From Metallosphaera sedula DSM 5348 (lineage in GTDB: Archaea > Thermoproteota > Thermoprotei_A > Sulfolobales > Sulfolobaceae), in the NCBI RefSeq assembly GCF_000016605.1, contig NC_009440.1, positions 2,082,001-2,146,000 on the forward strand: 64,000 bases of DNA, read 5' to 3'. Both the position numbers and the translations under genes were made by a program. Under the pieces are notes generated by a model. That model had not been told where the DNA came from and ran no database searches. It saw only the letters and a list, made by a program, of their open reading frames with translations. Position 1 is the first letter of the stretch, and each line of letters opens with the position of its first letter. Of this stretch, positions 45,462 through 55,530 are shown one piece after another.

Positions 45462-46062
45462 TCCATCGCCTGTAAATATCATGCTCTATCTCCAAGGCAT
45501 CTAAGGTTTTTCCCACTACGAAGTTTATCATGTCCTCTATGGTCTTAGGTTTTGTGTAAAATCCTGGAGATGCAGGTAGAATTATGCCACCAGCAACAGA
45601 GACTTTGAGAGCATTTTCTAATTCTATGGTTCCAAGCGGCGTCTCTCTCACGACCAAAACTAGCCTTTTCTTGAGTCTAAGCATGTTTATGGCAGTTCTG
45701 GAGACCAAGTTTGAGGATATCCCCGCAGCAATCTGTGCCAATGTTCTGATACTACAAGGTATAATAGCCATTCCCAGAGTCTTCACTAACGCACTAGAAC
45801 TTGATGGAGGAGCATCCATCTCGTTTTCGAGGTAAACTTCCTTGGCTATGTCCCTTACCGCACCGATCAGATCTATTCCTTGCTCCGCTTTAGCTACCTT
45901 CAGAGCGCCCTTACTAACTATAACAACAGGTTCAAGTCCCAAGGAAACGAGGATTTTAATCATTGATATTCCGTAGATGACCCCGCTTGCACCCGTGACA
46001 CCAACTACAACTTTCCTTTTTGCCTTGTCTGCTCCTGTTTCCTTAGCCAATCTCTCATCCAT
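45454..46062 (-). CDS. ubiX: UbiX-family flavin prenyltransferase
   Basis: About 202 residues (ATG at 46062; 46074 also in frame). KVVVGVTGASGVIYGISMIK is the FMN-binding start and SNLVSRTAINMLRLKKRLVLVVRETPL the second signature. UbiX makes prenylated FMN, the cofactor of UbiD-type decarboxylases. The 5' end overlaps the TRASH-like gene by up to 70 bp; a start nearer the KVVVG is possible. Confidence 0.9.
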   Translation of the reverse strand: MDERLAKETGADKAKRKVVVGVTGASGVIYGISMIKILVSLGLEPVVIVSKGALKVAKAEQGIDLIGAVRDIAKEVYLENEMDAPPSSSSALVKTLGMAIIPCSIRTLAQIAAGISSNLVSRTAINMLRLKKRLVLVVRETPLGTIELENALKVSVAGGIILPASPGFYTKPKTIEDMINFVVGKTLDALEIEHDIYRRWTR

Positions 46063-46202
46063 ATAGTGTAACACCTGTTGCTACAGAATGTCCATGGTCT
46101 ATTATTACAACATGTTTTAACCACTATTGGTTTAGTCTTTATAATCGCATTACAAACGTCGCATCGCAGCGACCTAGTTGCGGTATTTAACTCGAGTGGC
46201 AT
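46005..46202 (-). CDS. TRASH/YHS-like zinc-binding small protein
   Basis: 65 residues with six cysteines, LRCDVCNAI, KTCCNN and WTFCSNRCYTIW, resembling the CxxC/CSxxC pattern of TRASH/YHS metal-binding modules. The overlap with ubiX start implies translational coupling. Role unknown, perhaps metal or redox sensing. Confidence 0.7.
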   Translation of the reverse strand: MPLELNTATRSLRCDVCNAIIKTKPIVVKTCCNNRPWTFCSNRCYTIWMRDWLRKQEQTRQKGKL

Positions 46203-46291
46203 AGGTAAGTTTTACAAATAACTTTAATATCGATTCTCATCGTCACCTATTTATAACTTAGTTTATAAGTGAGTTAAATGAAGATTTTGTC

Positions 46292-47107
46292 ATGAACATA
46301 AAGCAAGTAGATGAGATCAAAATAACAAGATATATTCTAAAGGCCACATTTGAGGATTGGATGGATTTTTCAGTTAATGATGTAGTAATTGTAGGAGCAG
46401 GTCCCTCTGGGCTAGCTGCTGCATATTATTCAGCCAAGGCTGGGCTAAAAACTACGGTGTTTGAGAGAAGGCTTAGTTTTGGTGGGGGTATCGGAGGAGG
46501 GGCAATGTTATTCCATAAGATAGTGATTGAAAGTCCTGCAGACGAGATATTGAGGGAAATAGGAGTGAAATTACAAAAGTTTGAGGAAGGTGTTTACGTT
46601 GTGGATAGCTCTGAATTTATGGCTAAACTAGCGGCAGCTACTATTGATGCAGGAGCTAAAATTATTCACGGGGTAACAGTAGATGATGTGATATTCAGGG
46701 AAAATCCCCTTAGGGTGACAGGTGTAGCCGTGGAATGGACAGCTACTCAGATGGCAAGTCTTCACGTAGATCCTCTTTTCATATCTGCCAAGGCAGTGGT
46801 AGACGCCACTGGACATGACGCTGAAGTAATATCTGTCGCATCAAGGAAAATCCCCGAACTTGGAATAGTTATACCTGGCGAGAAATCAGCTTACAGCGAA
46901 ATCGCTGAGCAACTAACTGTGGAGCAGTCTGGCGAAGTCGCGCCTGGACTCTATGCAGCCGGTATGGCTGTAACGGAAATTAAGGCAATACCTAGAATGG
47001 GGCCCATATTTGGTGCCATGCTACTTTCAGGGAAAAAGGTTGCCGAGGATATAATAAAGAATCTTCAGGCCAACTCCGCAACACTTAAATCCGTCCAAAA
47101 AGAGTAA
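46292..47107 (+). CDS. thi4: Thi4 thiazole synthase (archaeal, His-type)
   Basis: 271 residues. [21 protein letters not shown] is the FAD/NAD dinucleotide fold, followed by [11 protein letters not shown] and late [14 protein letters not shown]. At the position of the sacrificial Cys of yeast Thi4 it has His158 (SLHVDP), the form known from methanogens to use free sulfide as sulfur donor and turn over repeatedly. TTTATAAG (about 46262) is 27 bp upstream, so transcription is leaderless. No TPP riboswitch is visible upstream. Confidence 0.92.
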   Translation: MNIKQVDEIKITRYILKATFEDWMDFSVNDVVIVGAGPSGLAAAYYSAKAGLKTTVFERRLSFGGGIGGGAMLFHKIVIESPADEILREIGVKLQKFEEGVYVVDSSEFMAKLAAATIDAGAKIIHGVTVDDVIFRENPLRVTGVAVEWTATQMASLHVDPLFISAKAVVDATGHDAEVISVASRKIPELGIVIPGEKSAYSEIAEQLTVEQSGEVAPGLYAAGMAVTEIKAIPRMGPIFGAMLLSGKKVAEDIIKNLQANSATLKSVQKE

Positions 47108-47113
47108 GGAGAG

Positions 47114-47455
47114 ATGTCGCAGGCACAACAGATCAAGGTCTCTGACAAGGCTGAAGCCTTAGTTGAGAATTTGAAGGAGAATAAGGTAATCGGGAGAAAA
47201 GAGATCAAGATAAAGGTTTACCACATAGGTAGTCCAACTCCCTCTAGGGCTGATATAAGGAAAGCCATTTCAAGTTTCATAGGGGCCAAGGAGGATTTGG
47301 TGGTTATTAGGAAAATAAATACTGGTTATGGAGCCGGAATAAGTGAGGCTACTATACACGTATACTCCGAGAAGGACGTACTAAGTAAATTTGAGCCAGC
47401 TCATCTAGTTAATAGAGGCAATAAAGCCAAGACTCAAGGTGAGGCCAGTGGCTAA
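47114..47455 (+). CDS. rps24e: Ribosomal protein eS24
   Basis: 113 residues with [23 protein letters not shown] and [17 protein letters not shown], standard for eS24. A small-subunit protein. Start ATG after GGAGAG. Operon with S27ae, Kae1 and Bud32. Confidence 0.93.
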   Translation: MSQAQQIKVSDKAEALVENLKENKVIGRKEIKIKVYHIGSPTPSRADIRKAISSFIGAKEDLVVIRKINTGYGAGISEATIHVYSEKDVLSKFEPAHLVNRGNKAKTQGEASG

Positions 47456-47633
47456 GGGAGAACAGAAGGCATCAGCTAGGTTATATTACGAGATTGTGGA
47501 TGGGAAAATAAAGCTGAAGAACAAGAAGTGCCCAAAGTGTGGAAGTGTCATGGCTCACCACATGAAGCCAAGGGAAAGATGGTCATGTGGTAGGTGCGGA
47601 TATACTGAATTTGCGGGTAAATCTAAGGCATGA
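47448..47633 (+). CDS. rps27ae: Ribosomal protein eS31 (S27ae)
   Basis: About 61 residues from the GTG at 47448 (47439 possible). Zinc ribbon [13 protein letters not shown] and [12 protein letters not shown]. Overlaps S24e at its start and Kae1 at its end (ATGATAG). Confidence 0.9.
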   Translation: MAKGEQKASARLYYEIVDGKIKLKNKKCPKCGSVMAHHMKPRERWSCGRCGYTEFAGKSKA

Positions 47634-48625
47634 TAGTTTTAGGTATTGAGTCAACAGCTCACACTTTTGGAGTAGGCGTTGCGCAGGATCAAGTTCCCTT
47701 TATTCTAGCTAACGAGAGGCACACGTTTGTACCTCAAACTGGAGGGATGAAGCCAAGCGAAGCAGCGAGGCATCATACCTTAGTGGCTCATGAAATTCTA
47801 AGAGGAGCGTTAGATCGAGCAAGAATATCAATTAGGGACGTGGATGGAATAGCAGTAGCTCTTGGACCTGGTATGGGTCCAACTCTTCGTGTTGGAGCCG
47901 TGGTAGCACGCGCCCTCTCCCTTAGATTTAACAAGAAACTCGTTCCCGTGAACCATGGAATAGGTCACATCGAGATAGGATATCTCACGACTGAGGCTAA
48001 GGACCCACTTATCCTCTACCTATCTGGAGGGAACACTATAATCACCACATATTATAGGAGAAGGTTCAGAATATTTGGTGAGACCCTCGACATAGCGCTT
48101 GGCAATATGATGGACACTTTCGTTAGAGAGGTAGGTCTCGCTCCGCCTTATATAGTGGATGGTAAACATAAGATAGATATATGCGCTGAGCAAGGCTCCA
48201 GTATAATCGATCTACCATATACTGTGAAAGGAGAAGATATGTCATTCTCTGGGTTACTTACTGCCGCCCTTAGGGCAGTTAAGAAGCATAACCTTCACGA
48301 TGTGTGCTTGAGCCTTAGGGAGATCGCATATGGCATGCTTTTAGAGGCTACAGAGAGAGCACTAGCCCTAACAGAGAAGGGAGAAATCATGATTGTTGGA
48401 GGAGTTGCAGCTAGTGGAAGCCTGAGGTCAAAGCTCGAAAAGTTGAGCAATGATTGGGGTGTTGGACTTAAGGTTGTGCCTACGTCTTTTGCAGGAGATA
48501 ACGGTGCCATGATAGCCTATGCCGGCTTGCTGGCCTTGAAGCATGGGGTTCACATAGACGTGAAAGATTCTACTATTCGACCACGTTGGCGCATAGATGA
48601 GGTTGATATTCCATGGAGGGATTAA
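47630..48625 (+). CDS. kae1: tRNA N6-threonylcarbamoyladenosine synthase Kae1
   Basis: 331 residues, ASKHA fold. [16 protein letters not shown] start, metal-binding [21 protein letters not shown] and [11 protein letters not shown]. It is the catalytic subunit of the KEOPS complex that makes t6A in ANN-decoding tRNAs. Here it is unfused but followed by bud32 with a 13-bp overlap. Confidence 0.95.
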   Translation: MIVLGIESTAHTFGVGVAQDQVPFILANERHTFVPQTGGMKPSEAARHHTLVAHEILRGALDRARISIRDVDGIAVALGPGMGPTLRVGAVVARALSLRFNKKLVPVNHGIGHIEIGYLTTEAKDPLILYLSGGNTIITTYYRRRFRIFGETLDIALGNMMDTFVREVGLAPPYIVDGKHKIDICAEQGSSIIDLPYTVKGEDMSFSGLLTAALRAVKKHNLHDVCLSLREIAYGMLLEATERALALTEKGEIMIVGGVAASGSLRSKLEKLSNDWGVGLKVVPTSFAGDNGAMIAYAGLLALKHGVHIDVKDSTIRPRWRIDEVDIPWRD

Positions 48626-49260
48626 CGCTTATCAAGCGGGGCGCCGAGTCCTTAATTTATCACGGCAGATTTCTGGGCATAGAGGCAATATACAAGGTGA
48701 GGGTCTCGAAGAGCTATAGACATCCTCTTTTAGACCGTAGGATAAACATGGAGAGGACGATCTCAGAGGCAAAGATCATGCTATCTGCCCTCACAAGTGG
48801 AGTTAATGTGCCTGCCCTCCTTTACGTTGATGTCGATAAATTCACAATAATCATGGAGTTTCTTGAAGGTAAGACCATAAAGGATGCCGTCAACGTCAAT
48901 GGATTGGAAATATTCAAGGAAATAGGGACAATGACGGGAAAGATGCACTTGAATGAAATCATACACGGGGATCTTACCACAAACAACATGATATTTCATG
49001 ACGATCAAGTATTTTTCATTGATTTCGGTTTATCTAAAAGATCAAGGGAACTGGAAGATAAGGCTACTGAAGTTCACGTATTCCTCAGATCCCTAGAGAG
49101 CGTACATCCTGACATAAAAGACCAAGCCTTCTCCCTCTTTCTTGAAGGATATGACGAGGTAACTGGAATGGGGAAAGAGATAATGGAAAAGGTGGAGGAA
49201 ATTAGAATGAGAGGTAGATACGTGGATGAAAGGAGAAATAAAGTTAGTAACAGGGAATAA
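48613..49260 (+). CDS. bud32: KEOPS kinase/ATPase Bud32
   Basis: 215 residues, small RIO/PKL kinase: [13 protein letters not shown] start, [11 protein letters not shown] catalytic loop and [11 protein letters not shown] metal motif, then the [15 protein letters not shown] helix. Partner and activity regulator of Kae1. ATG overlaps kae1. Its tail overlaps the ITPase by 35 bp. Confidence 0.94.
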   Translation: MEGLTLIKRGAESLIYHGRFLGIEAIYKVRVSKSYRHPLLDRRINMERTISEAKIMLSALTSGVNVPALLYVDVDKFTIIMEFLEGKTIKDAVNVNGLEIFKEIGTMTGKMHLNEIIHGDLTTNNMIFHDDQVFFIDFGLSKRSRELEDKATEVHVFLRSLESVHPDIKDQAFSLFLEGYDEVTGMGKEIMEKVEEIRMRGRYVDERRNKVSNRE

Positions 49261-49786
49261 TTACAAGTTCATGGAATTTCGGGATCTTGCCAAGGATAAG
49301 ATATCACTGATCAAGGTTGATGCCCCTAAAATAGAGATACAGGCTGATAGCTTGGAAGAGATAGTCCGATACTCGGCGGTAACATTTTTCTCCCTTTTCA
49401 AGTCGCCGTTGATAGTTGAGGATAGTGGATTGTTCGTTGAGGCTTTGAAGGGCTTTCCTGGTCCATACACAAACTATGTAAAAAGGACACTCGATTGTGA
49501 AGGGATCCTCAAACTTATGGAAGGGGAAAGTAATAGAAGAGCATTCTTCAAGTCCGTGATAGCATATATAGACCAGGAGAGATTGGCCCTCTTTAAGGGA
49601 GAGATATTTGGTAAAATAGCTGAGAATGTGAGGGGGAATAAAGGATTTGGCTTCGATCCGATATTCGTTCCAGATGGATATGGGATTACATTTGGAGAAA
49701 TGGAGCTAAGCGAGAAGAACGTCATATCCCATAGGGGCAGAGCCTTTTCAAACTTCTTGAAATATTATGAGAGTATCCAGAACTAG
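49226..49786 (+). CDS. rdgB: XTP/dITP pyrophosphatase (HAM1/RdgB)
   Basis: 186 residues. [34 protein letters not shown] and GFGFDPIFVPDG with SHRGRAFSNF are the family motifs. Removes non-canonical purine nucleotides from the pool. ATG start overlapping bud32. Confidence 0.93.
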   Translation: MKGEIKLVTGNNYKFMEFRDLAKDKISLIKVDAPKIEIQADSLEEIVRYSAVTFFSLFKSPLIVEDSGLFVEALKGFPGPYTNYVKRTLDCEGILKLMEGESNRRAFFKSVIAYIDQERLALFKGEIFGKIAENVRGNKGFGFDPIFVPDGYGITFGEMELSEKNVISHRGRAFSNFLKYYESIQN

Positions 49787-49843
49787 ACTTCGTGGAATAC
49801 TCTATACTTCATGCAAGTAGACTATACTTCAAGAAAATTTTCT

Positions 49844-50812
49844 TCATTTGTAAGCTTGCGTTTCTTTAATACTCTCTTCGTTAAGGTCCCTATAATTCCT
49901 CTCGTAATAGTCCATAAGGAAATTCACGTCATCGTTGTTCAAAACAAATTCTGTGGATTTCACAAACTCTTCCAATTCCCTGACCGTAGTGATGTTGGGA
50001 ATTACTGTTGAAACCCTTTTGTGGGACAGCACGAAACTTAAGGCTAGCTGGCTTAGCGTAACTCCAAGCTTACTAGCGTAGTCCAGTAGACCCTTAGTCC
50101 TATCCACTGCAGTATTTATCCATTGCTGACTCTTGAAGTGTCTGTGCAACTTCGGATCGTAGTTCAGGGGCCACTTTGATTCGTTTAGCACGTCAGATGC
50201 ATGTGGTACCCTAACTATATGGCCCACATCAAACTCTAGAAACCTTAACCCTGGATATAGCTCGATTAGATTGAATATGTGTTCCAGGGCCTCATACCCC
50301 ATCTCTATGGCCTTCAACCCTTCATCTTCCCAACCCAATGTGGGGCCCAACGCCACCCCAACTGCCCTCGCAATCCCATCTGATTTAAGTGACCTCATAA
50401 AATCTAACAGATCCCTCCTGGTTATGTCCTTCATCTTCGGATTATGTATCATGAGAATGTCGACATAGTTAGTTGAGAGTCTTTTCAGCGATCTATCCAC
50501 AGCGGTCCTGAGATAATCTAGATCGAACCTTTGTCTAGGCCTTTGCGGTGACGAATAGAAATCGTAACCCACCTTAGTTAGGATTACTACCTTGTCCCTC
50601 TTAGATCCTAGGGATCTTCCCAGTACCTCCTCTGCCCTTCCGTTGCCATACATATCTGCCGTGTCAAAGAAGTTAATTCCTAGCTCAATAGCGCGCCGAA
50701 CTATCTCCTGTGCTTTATCTGGTTCACCCCACCAATCTGTAACCAATGTCCACATTCCAATTCCCAGCTCTGAAGTCTTTATGCCAGTATGACCCAAGTC
50801 CCTGAGCAACAT
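49844..50812 (-). CDS. Aldo/keto reductase
   Basis: 322 residues, TIM-barrel [21 protein letters not shown] has catalytic Asp and Tyr, [10 protein letters not shown] the Lys, and ILMIHNP the His; the [12 protein letters not shown] motif follows. NADPH-dependent; substrate not known. ATG start. Confidence 0.9.
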   Translation of the reverse strand: MLLRDLGHTGIKTSELGIGMWTLVTDWWGEPDKAQEIVRRAIELGINFFDTADMYGNGRAEEVLGRSLGSKRDKVVILTKVGYDFYSSPQRPRQRFDLDYLRTAVDRSLKRLSTNYVDILMIHNPKMKDITRRDLLDFMRSLKSDGIARAVGVALGPTLGWEDEGLKAIEMGYEALEHIFNLIELYPGLRFLEFDVGHIVRVPHASDVLNESKWPLNYDPKLHRHFKSQQWINTAVDRTKGLLDYASKLGVTLSQLALSFVLSHKRVSTVIPNITTVRELEEFVKSTEFVLNNDDVNFLMDYYERNYRDLNEESIKETQAYK

Positions 50813-50870
50813 GTCATACTACCTCTTTTTAACAGGTAGGATTTTATCCTAATAAGGTGATTTCCATTTT

Positions 50871-51212
50871 ATGCAGGTAAGAATGGGTGAAAGGGAATTT
50901 GATAAAGTTCTATCTGCCCTAAAGTCCCTTGTTTATGACTACAACACGAAGATAAGGGAGCATGGAGTTTACCTAAAGCCCTTCCATGTGGTGTATAAGA
51001 AGGGAAAGAGATATATCTATATAGGGAAATACTGGTACAGATTGGAGAAACTGAATGGAAAACTAAAATGGATATACCTTGGTAAAACAAAACCCGTGGA
51101 GCAACTTCCTGATCCTCCCTCCATACCTGAAATTACCATAGTGAGGGAGGACTCCGAGTACGTGTTTGATGACTCTCTTTTAAACCAGTTGAAAAGATAC
51201 AGAGGACTTTAG
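50871..51212 (+). CDS. Hypothetical protein, 113 aa
   Basis: Basic Tyr-rich core (VVYKKGKRYIYIGKYWYRLEKLNGKLKWIYLGK) with a repeat-like beta pattern and a proline-rich linker before the acidic tail. Possibly RNA- or DNA-binding. ATG at 50871 has a TATA-like box (TTTTATCC) 27 bp upstream. Convergent with the ATPase C subunit gene, overlapping by 33 bp. Confidence 0.7.
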   Translation: MQVRMGEREFDKVLSALKSLVYDYNTKIREHGVYLKPFHVVYKKGKRYIYIGKYWYRLEKLNGKLKWIYLGKTKPVEQLPDPPSIPEITIVREDSEYVFDDSLLNQLKRYRGL

Positions 51213-52151
51213 TTTTTCTGGCATGACCCCAAGTTTCATCCCATTAACCAAGGTAATCAGGTCTTCTGTGTCAAGCTTAATAAGTTCACAAACCCCCATG
51301 GCCACTATTGGATTGAACGGTGAACCCATGAAAACTCCTAAAGCCCCAAACCTAGCATTGCTTCTAGCAATATTATTGAAAGACGCTAACGCGTTGTATA
51401 CTCCGGATAGGTCTAGATTCTTAGAGTAAGTAGTCCTTCTGAGTACATTCAATATATCCTCTGGAGTTTTTGCTGAAGCTAGATCCCTGATATCATCTTC
51501 ACTCATATGACATGTAGGCCCGAATGCAAGTTTCTGCCTGACTGCCAAGCTAGCGGAGTAATAATCTTTATACCCGCACAAGATACTGTTTGCAGATACT
51601 TTCCAATCTCCTTTCAATCCCTCAGTCAATGTGGACATGTAATGAATGAAGAAGTATTCTAGTAGGGAATTGAATTGGGATAAGTCCTTAGGTGATTTAG
51701 ATTGTGCGAACCCCAAAGCCTGCCCGTATATGGTTCCTTGAAGCGTGGAATTCAGTTCTTCCAGGGTTGAAGGCATTTGATCCAGTTTGGTTTTGAAATA
51801 GATCAGCCTAGATGTATCTCCCTTTACCTTGTTCCAGATAGTTGAGACAATATACGTTAGCTCGTCCAGCGTCATTCTGTAGATATATCCCTGTACTATG
51901 TCCCTCGCAAGTTTCAATGAATTAGACAAGTTGTAAAGTTCCTGTAACTGATCTAAAGCCCTCTTCTTAAGTAGAAGTTCGGCCTTATCCACAGAATCAG
52001 GAGTTTCCTCAAGAATTCCCTTTTCCTTCAAAATCCCAAGAAGTTCCTTCCAATCCCTTGACGAGAAGAGCTCGTTAATAGTCCCTTTAGTCAGAGTTGT
52101 CGCCTTGAATAGCCTAGATACGGAGGAAATATAGGCGGAAGTCGAGCTCAC
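51180..52151 (-). CDS. atpC: A-type ATP synthase subunit C
   Basis: 323 residues, all-helical; AYISSVSRLFKATTLTKGTINELFSSRDWKELLGILK is the typical start of V/A-ATPase subunit C (d-type), which links the central rotor to the membrane ring. It overlaps the upstream H-type subunit by 4 bp. The other subunits are not in the window. Confidence 0.85.
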   Translation of the reverse strand: MSSTSAYISSVSRLFKATTLTKGTINELFSSRDWKELLGILKEKGILEETPDSVDKAELLLKKRALDQLQELYNLSNSLKLARDIVQGYIYRMTLDELTYIVSTIWNKVKGDTSRLIYFKTKLDQMPSTLEELNSTLQGTIYGQALGFAQSKSPKDLSQFNSLLEYFFIHYMSTLTEGLKGDWKVSANSILCGYKDYYSASLAVRQKLAFGPTCHMSEDDIRDLASAKTPEDILNVLRRTTYSKNLDLSGVYNALASFNNIARSNARFGALGVFMGSPFNPIVAMGVCELIKLDTEDLITLVNGMKLGVMPEKLKSSVSFQLV

Positions 52152-52480
52152 TTATAAGCCCCCTCTAAGGCCTTTATGGTCTCCTCGATGGCCTGCTCCA
52201 GATTCTTTTCGGCTCTTTGCCTTATCTGGGCTAAAAGTGACTCCTTTTCTTCGTTAAACTTTTTCCTCAAAGCGTCGATAGTTGCCTGTTTCTCGCCTTC
52301 TATAGACTTCTCAGCCTCGTCAAGGGTAGCCTCTGCCACTTTCTCCAGCTCAGAGGAGAGACTCTGAGCCTTTAGAATGAGTGCCTTTGCGTTATCTGAG
52401 GTGTCATGTTTTGCTTTCTTTACTTCCTCCTCAAACTCCACTATAGCCTTGGTCAAAATGTTAAGCTTAGCCTCGCTCAT
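52148..52480 (-). CDS. A-type ATP synthase peripheral-stalk subunit (H-like)
   Basis: 110 residues forming one long charged coiled coil (KAIVEFEEEVKKAKHD to EQAIEETIKALEGAYK). This is the form of AtpH/G-type stalk subunits, and it is coupled to subunit C by an ATGA overlap. Sequence alone would not distinguish it from other coiled coils. Confidence 0.72.
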   Translation of the reverse strand: MSEAKLNILTKAIVEFEEEVKKAKHDTSDNAKALILKAQSLSSELEKVAEATLDEAEKSIEGEKQATIDALRKKFNEEKESLLAQIRQRAEKNLEQAIEETIKALEGAYK

Positions 52481-52486
52481 TACGAC

Positions 52487-53272
52487 TCACTCACCTATTT
52501 CAGAACTCCCTTTTATGGATTTTCTACCTGTTATGATAAAACCAGTGTGAGTTACCCCGATACTCCTGGGCCGAGTTGCGTTCTCCTTCACTTGATATTC
52601 TCTAAGTATAAGTTCAACAGCTTCTACATCCACAAAGCCGTTCTTTCTCAAGTAGAGAAAAGTCTTCTCTATTTGACTTACTGTGGGAACAAAAACCACC
52701 ACGGTGCCAGAGGGTTTAAGGGCTTTATAAACATTCTCTGCAGCTAACCATGGATCTGGCATATCAAGGAAAATGGCATCTACGCCAGTCTCCTCAATTT
52801 TCTCCCTTACATCTCCCAGTTTAAATACAACCCTATCCACGAGCCCCACTAACTCCAGGTTCTTCTTGGCACGCTCTTGCATATCCTCCCTTATATCATA
52901 GGTTATTACTTTCCCGCTGGCTCCTAGGAAATGTGAAAGCGAGATCGTAAGGAAACCGGACCCAGTACCAGCCTCTACCACAGTATCCCCAGGCTTTATC
53001 CCCGACTTGAAAATCATGTACCCTATATCTTTAGGATATAGGACCTGAGACGGTCTATGGAGCCCATCATAGATGTAATCTAAACTGGGATACATGAGAA
53101 ATGCCTTTCCTTTACTAATCTCGACGTAGTCTCCATACTCTTTACCTATAACACTGTCAAATGATAGTGAACCCCTATCGGTATCAAGTTTCTTTCCCTT
53201 TTCTAGCTTTACTAGGTAAACGCGCCTTGGGTCTATCCAAACTACCACTAAGTCTCCTTCCCGTAAAACCAC
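52487..53272 (-). CDS. trmI: tRNA (adenine-N1)-methyltransferase TrmI
   Basis: 261 residues. N-terminal barrel, then [30 protein letters not shown], the SAM-binding TrmI signature, and [11 protein letters not shown] (motif IV). Methylates A57/A58 in the tRNA T-loop. GTG/ATG start choice is not critical; it is 6 bp ahead of the ATPase H-like gene. Confidence 0.93.
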   Translation of the reverse strand: MVLREGDLVVVWIDPRRVYLVKLEKGKKLDTDRGSLSFDSVIGKEYGDYVEISKGKAFLMYPSLDYIYDGLHRPSQVLYPKDIGYMIFKSGIKPGDTVVEAGTGSGFLTISLSHFLGASGKVITYDIREDMQERAKKNLELVGLVDRVVFKLGDVREKIEETGVDAIFLDMPDPWLAAENVYKALKPSGTVVVFVPTVSQIEKTFLYLRKNGFVDVEAVELILREYQVKENATRPRSIGVTHTGFIITGRKSIKGSSEIGE

Positions 53273-53360
53273 GATGGTTAGAGAGGACTATTGCGTAAAA
53301 AATCTTGTCTTGTCAGAATTGGTGTCTCAAGTCACCAATCATGAATACCAGCCTTCATCA

Positions 53361-53507
53361 TCAATCTTTAATCCATAACTCCTTTCTAATAAAGTCCCCT
53401 ATAGCGGCCCTTATTACCTCACTCCTCGTCTCATATCTACCCGTATTTACTAACTCATCCATAGCTTCTAGAAATTGTTCTGGCAGTTTTACCGTAATTA
53501 TTTTCAT
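53361..53507 (-). CDS. Ribbon-helix-helix (CopG/Arc) regulator, 48 aa
   Basis: 48 codons: [19 protein letters not shown], then [20 protein letters not shown], the exact beta-helix-helix pattern of CopG-type DNA-binding proteins. ATG at 53507, TGA at 53361. Stands between trmI and the TrmB-type regulator, both in the same direction. Confidence 0.88.
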   Translation of the reverse strand: MKIITVKLPEQFLEAMDELVNTGRYETRSEVIRAAIGDFIRKELWIKD

Positions 53508-53543
53508 TTGACCTCGATATAGATCATAACCTCGCGTTTTCTT

Positions 53544-54290
53544 TTAAGGGTTTGTGCCTATAGGCGAAGCCTGCTCCCAAAGATGGTTGAAATACACCTG
53601 GGCTATGTCCACAAGATATCTGTGATTGGAAATTATACCTGACAAGCTTTCATGGGATTTGATCACAAGCAAAACCGATGAGGAGGTAACTATCCCACTC
53701 CCGAACATATTATCCAGGACCTTTAGCTGGATGCTTACCTTTTCAGGTATTTTAATCCCCCTTTGAATTATAACCCTTACTTCGGAGGTGAAGGATTTTC
53801 CATTAATTATCTGATAAACCTCGTCATCCAGCAGTTCTTGAGATGAAATAGCTATCAGATACTGCTTGCTGGGCTCGTTGAGGACGTCGATTAATGTCTT
53901 CTTCAGATTGGCTGATGGAACCACGACTACGGTATAGGCCGAAGAGGAATCTATCATAGTGGAGAGAGGTTCAATAAACTCTCTTTCAAACTGAGAAACC
54001 CTCAGTTCAAGTAATTTCTTGATATTAGACCATAGATCCCTTAGTGAGACAGCCTCGTACCTAACTGGTCTCTTTCCTACCTTTTTTATCCAACCCCTCT
54101 CCTCGAGCCTGTTTAAAATAGAGTAAATCTTTGTATAGGAAATATTTAACTTATCTGAAAGGTCCCTAGCACTACTCTGTCCCTCAAGGAGAAGGGTAGA
54201 GTAAATTTTCAATTCGCTTCTAGAGATGCCCAAGATCGATGCAAATCGGCTAACCCTAGATAGGAGATCGTCCAGTAGATCCTGATCCAT
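53544..54290 (-). CDS. TrmB-family transcriptional regulator
   Basis: 248 residues. N-terminal wHTH (SELKIYSTLLLEGQSSARDL, then ISYTKIYSILNRLEERGWI) followed by a coiled-coil and sensor domain of the TrmB type. TrmB proteins respond to sugars or other ligands; no transporter is adjacent. ATG start. Confidence 0.88.
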   Translation of the reverse strand: MDQDLLDDLLSRVSRFASILGISRSELKIYSTLLLEGQSSARDLSDKLNISYTKIYSILNRLEERGWIKKVGKRPVRYEAVSLRDLWSNIKKLLELRVSQFEREFIEPLSTMIDSSSAYTVVVVPSANLKKTLIDVLNEPSKQYLIAISSQELLDDEVYQIINGKSFTSEVRVIIQRGIKIPEKVSIQLKVLDNMFGSGIVTSSSVLLVIKSHESLSGIISNHRYLVDIAQVYFNHLWEQASPIGTNP

Positions 54291-54339
54291 TAAAGATTAT
54301 TATCCCTGTCTCCATTAATGAATAAAACGGGTGAATGGA

Positions 54340-54663
54340 TTGGGTGGAGCCTCAAAAAAGCCTATTAGTAATATCGAGAAGAGAATAAAGAAGGAAGCTG
54401 AAGCTCAGCAGAAGAAGGAGAAGAAAAAGGTAAGCAAAACAGGGAACGAAGTTATCTCCAAGAACATCACCATAAGCGACGAGATGATAAAGAGAGTACA
54501 AGAGGAGATAAAGAAGGAGAAGATAATTACACCTTACACGTTAGCGACGAAGGCCAACATAACACTTAGCGTGGCAAAGAGGATACTGAAGGATCTGAAC
54601 GAGCAAGGAACCATAAAGGAAGCTTTCAGAAATAGAAGAACGGCTATTTACGTAGCTGCATGA
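54340..54663 (+). CDS. rps25e: Ribosomal protein eS25
   Basis: 107 residues from the TTG at 54340 (GGASKKPIS start as in Sulfolobus eS25; a GTG at 54331 is also in frame). Basic lysine-rich N-terminus and the wHTH core [24 protein letters not shown]. Convergent with the nitrilase-like gene (16-bp overlap). Confidence 0.9.
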   Translation: MGGASKKPISNIEKRIKKEAEAQQKKEKKKVSKTGNEVISKNITISDEMIKRVQEEIKKEKIITPYTLATKANITLSVAKRILKDLNEQGTIKEAFRNRRTAIYVAA

Positions 54664-55523
54664 TCCTTAATTGGTTGAACGTTATTTGCAGTCTTAGCTC
54701 TTTTTACACTCTTACATAACCCAGTTATAATCGATTCTAGGTCGCCCGCCTTTGACATTAAGTTATCATGGTTCGTGGTTATCATCGTACTTTCCACCAG
54801 CACAATGGAGTCCTCCTCATTGGCCTCCTTATAAATCAGGGAGTCAGGAGTGGTAATAAAAGTAGGTGAATAGCCCACTATATCTCCCTCCTCGTTCTCT
54901 ATTATCTCCCCATTAATTAGATATGACATATCGTTCTCCAATGTCCTTGCTATGGCCAAATGTTTCACAGAGTCTTGCTTTCTTGGATAGGCCTTCATTG
55001 TTCCTATAACTGCCTGCGAACCCCCAAAGTAGAGAAGCCTGTTTATCTCAGGCGACATAAGATCATCCTCTGCTATAAGGCCATACTTCTTGTCGAGGAG
55101 TACGTGCATTGGTTCCTTACCATTAGATATTCCCAACCTGATATCCTTCTCTGATGACGCTACCTTCCTATATTTACCAATTATTTCACCATCAGGAGAT
55201 ATAACAAGTGTTGTCAAAAATACCTTAGGACCTGCCTGTTCCAATAAAGGACCAGCTATCACATGCACCTGTCCTTCCATAGCCAATTTTATTACGATTT
55301 CTGAAGTATTACCTGGTATCTTCTCGGCCAAGTTCTTCACAACACTTCTCATCTTCTTCTCGTTATCATATACCTCAAATCCATTGCCCACAGGAAAGAG
55401 AGAAGGTAAAACCACAAGCTTTGCTCCTCTTTCCTTTGCAGTCTTAACCAGCCTTTTCGCTTTCTCTATATTATGCTTCTTTGCCATTTCCTTGAGCTTT
55501 AAGTGTGTGAGCGAGATCAGCAT
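54648..55523 (-). CDS. Nitrilase-superfamily protein, catalytic residues lost
   Basis: 291 residues with the carbon-nitrogen hydrolase fold: [33 protein letters not shown] and [17 protein letters not shown]. In active members these hold Glu (PELF), Lys and Cys (ICYD). Here Glu is Ser41, Lys120 is kept, and Cys is Glu152, so it should not act as amidase. It may be a scaffold or sensor. Coupled to reverse gyrase, 7 bp apart. Confidence 0.82.
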   Translation of the reverse strand: MLISLTHLKLKEMAKKHNIEKAKRLVKTAKERGAKLVVLPSLFPVGNGFEVYDNEKKMRSVVKNLAEKIPGNTSEIVIKLAMEGQVHVIAGPLLEQAGPKVFLTTLVISPDGEIIGKYRKVASSEKDIRLGISNGKEPMHVLLDKKYGLIAEDDLMSPEINRLLYFGGSQAVIGTMKAYPRKQDSVKHLAIARTLENDMSYLINGEIIENEEGDIVGYSPTFITTPDSLIYKEANEEDSIVLVESTMITTNHDNLMSKAGDLESIITGLCKSVKRAKTANNVQPIKDHAAT

Positions 55524-55530
55524 AATTATT

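Noticed and set aside
46203-46291. TPP riboswitch upstream of thi4
   Set aside because: Only 89 AT-rich bases and no CTGAGA-type core; the TATA box position implies a leaderless transcript.
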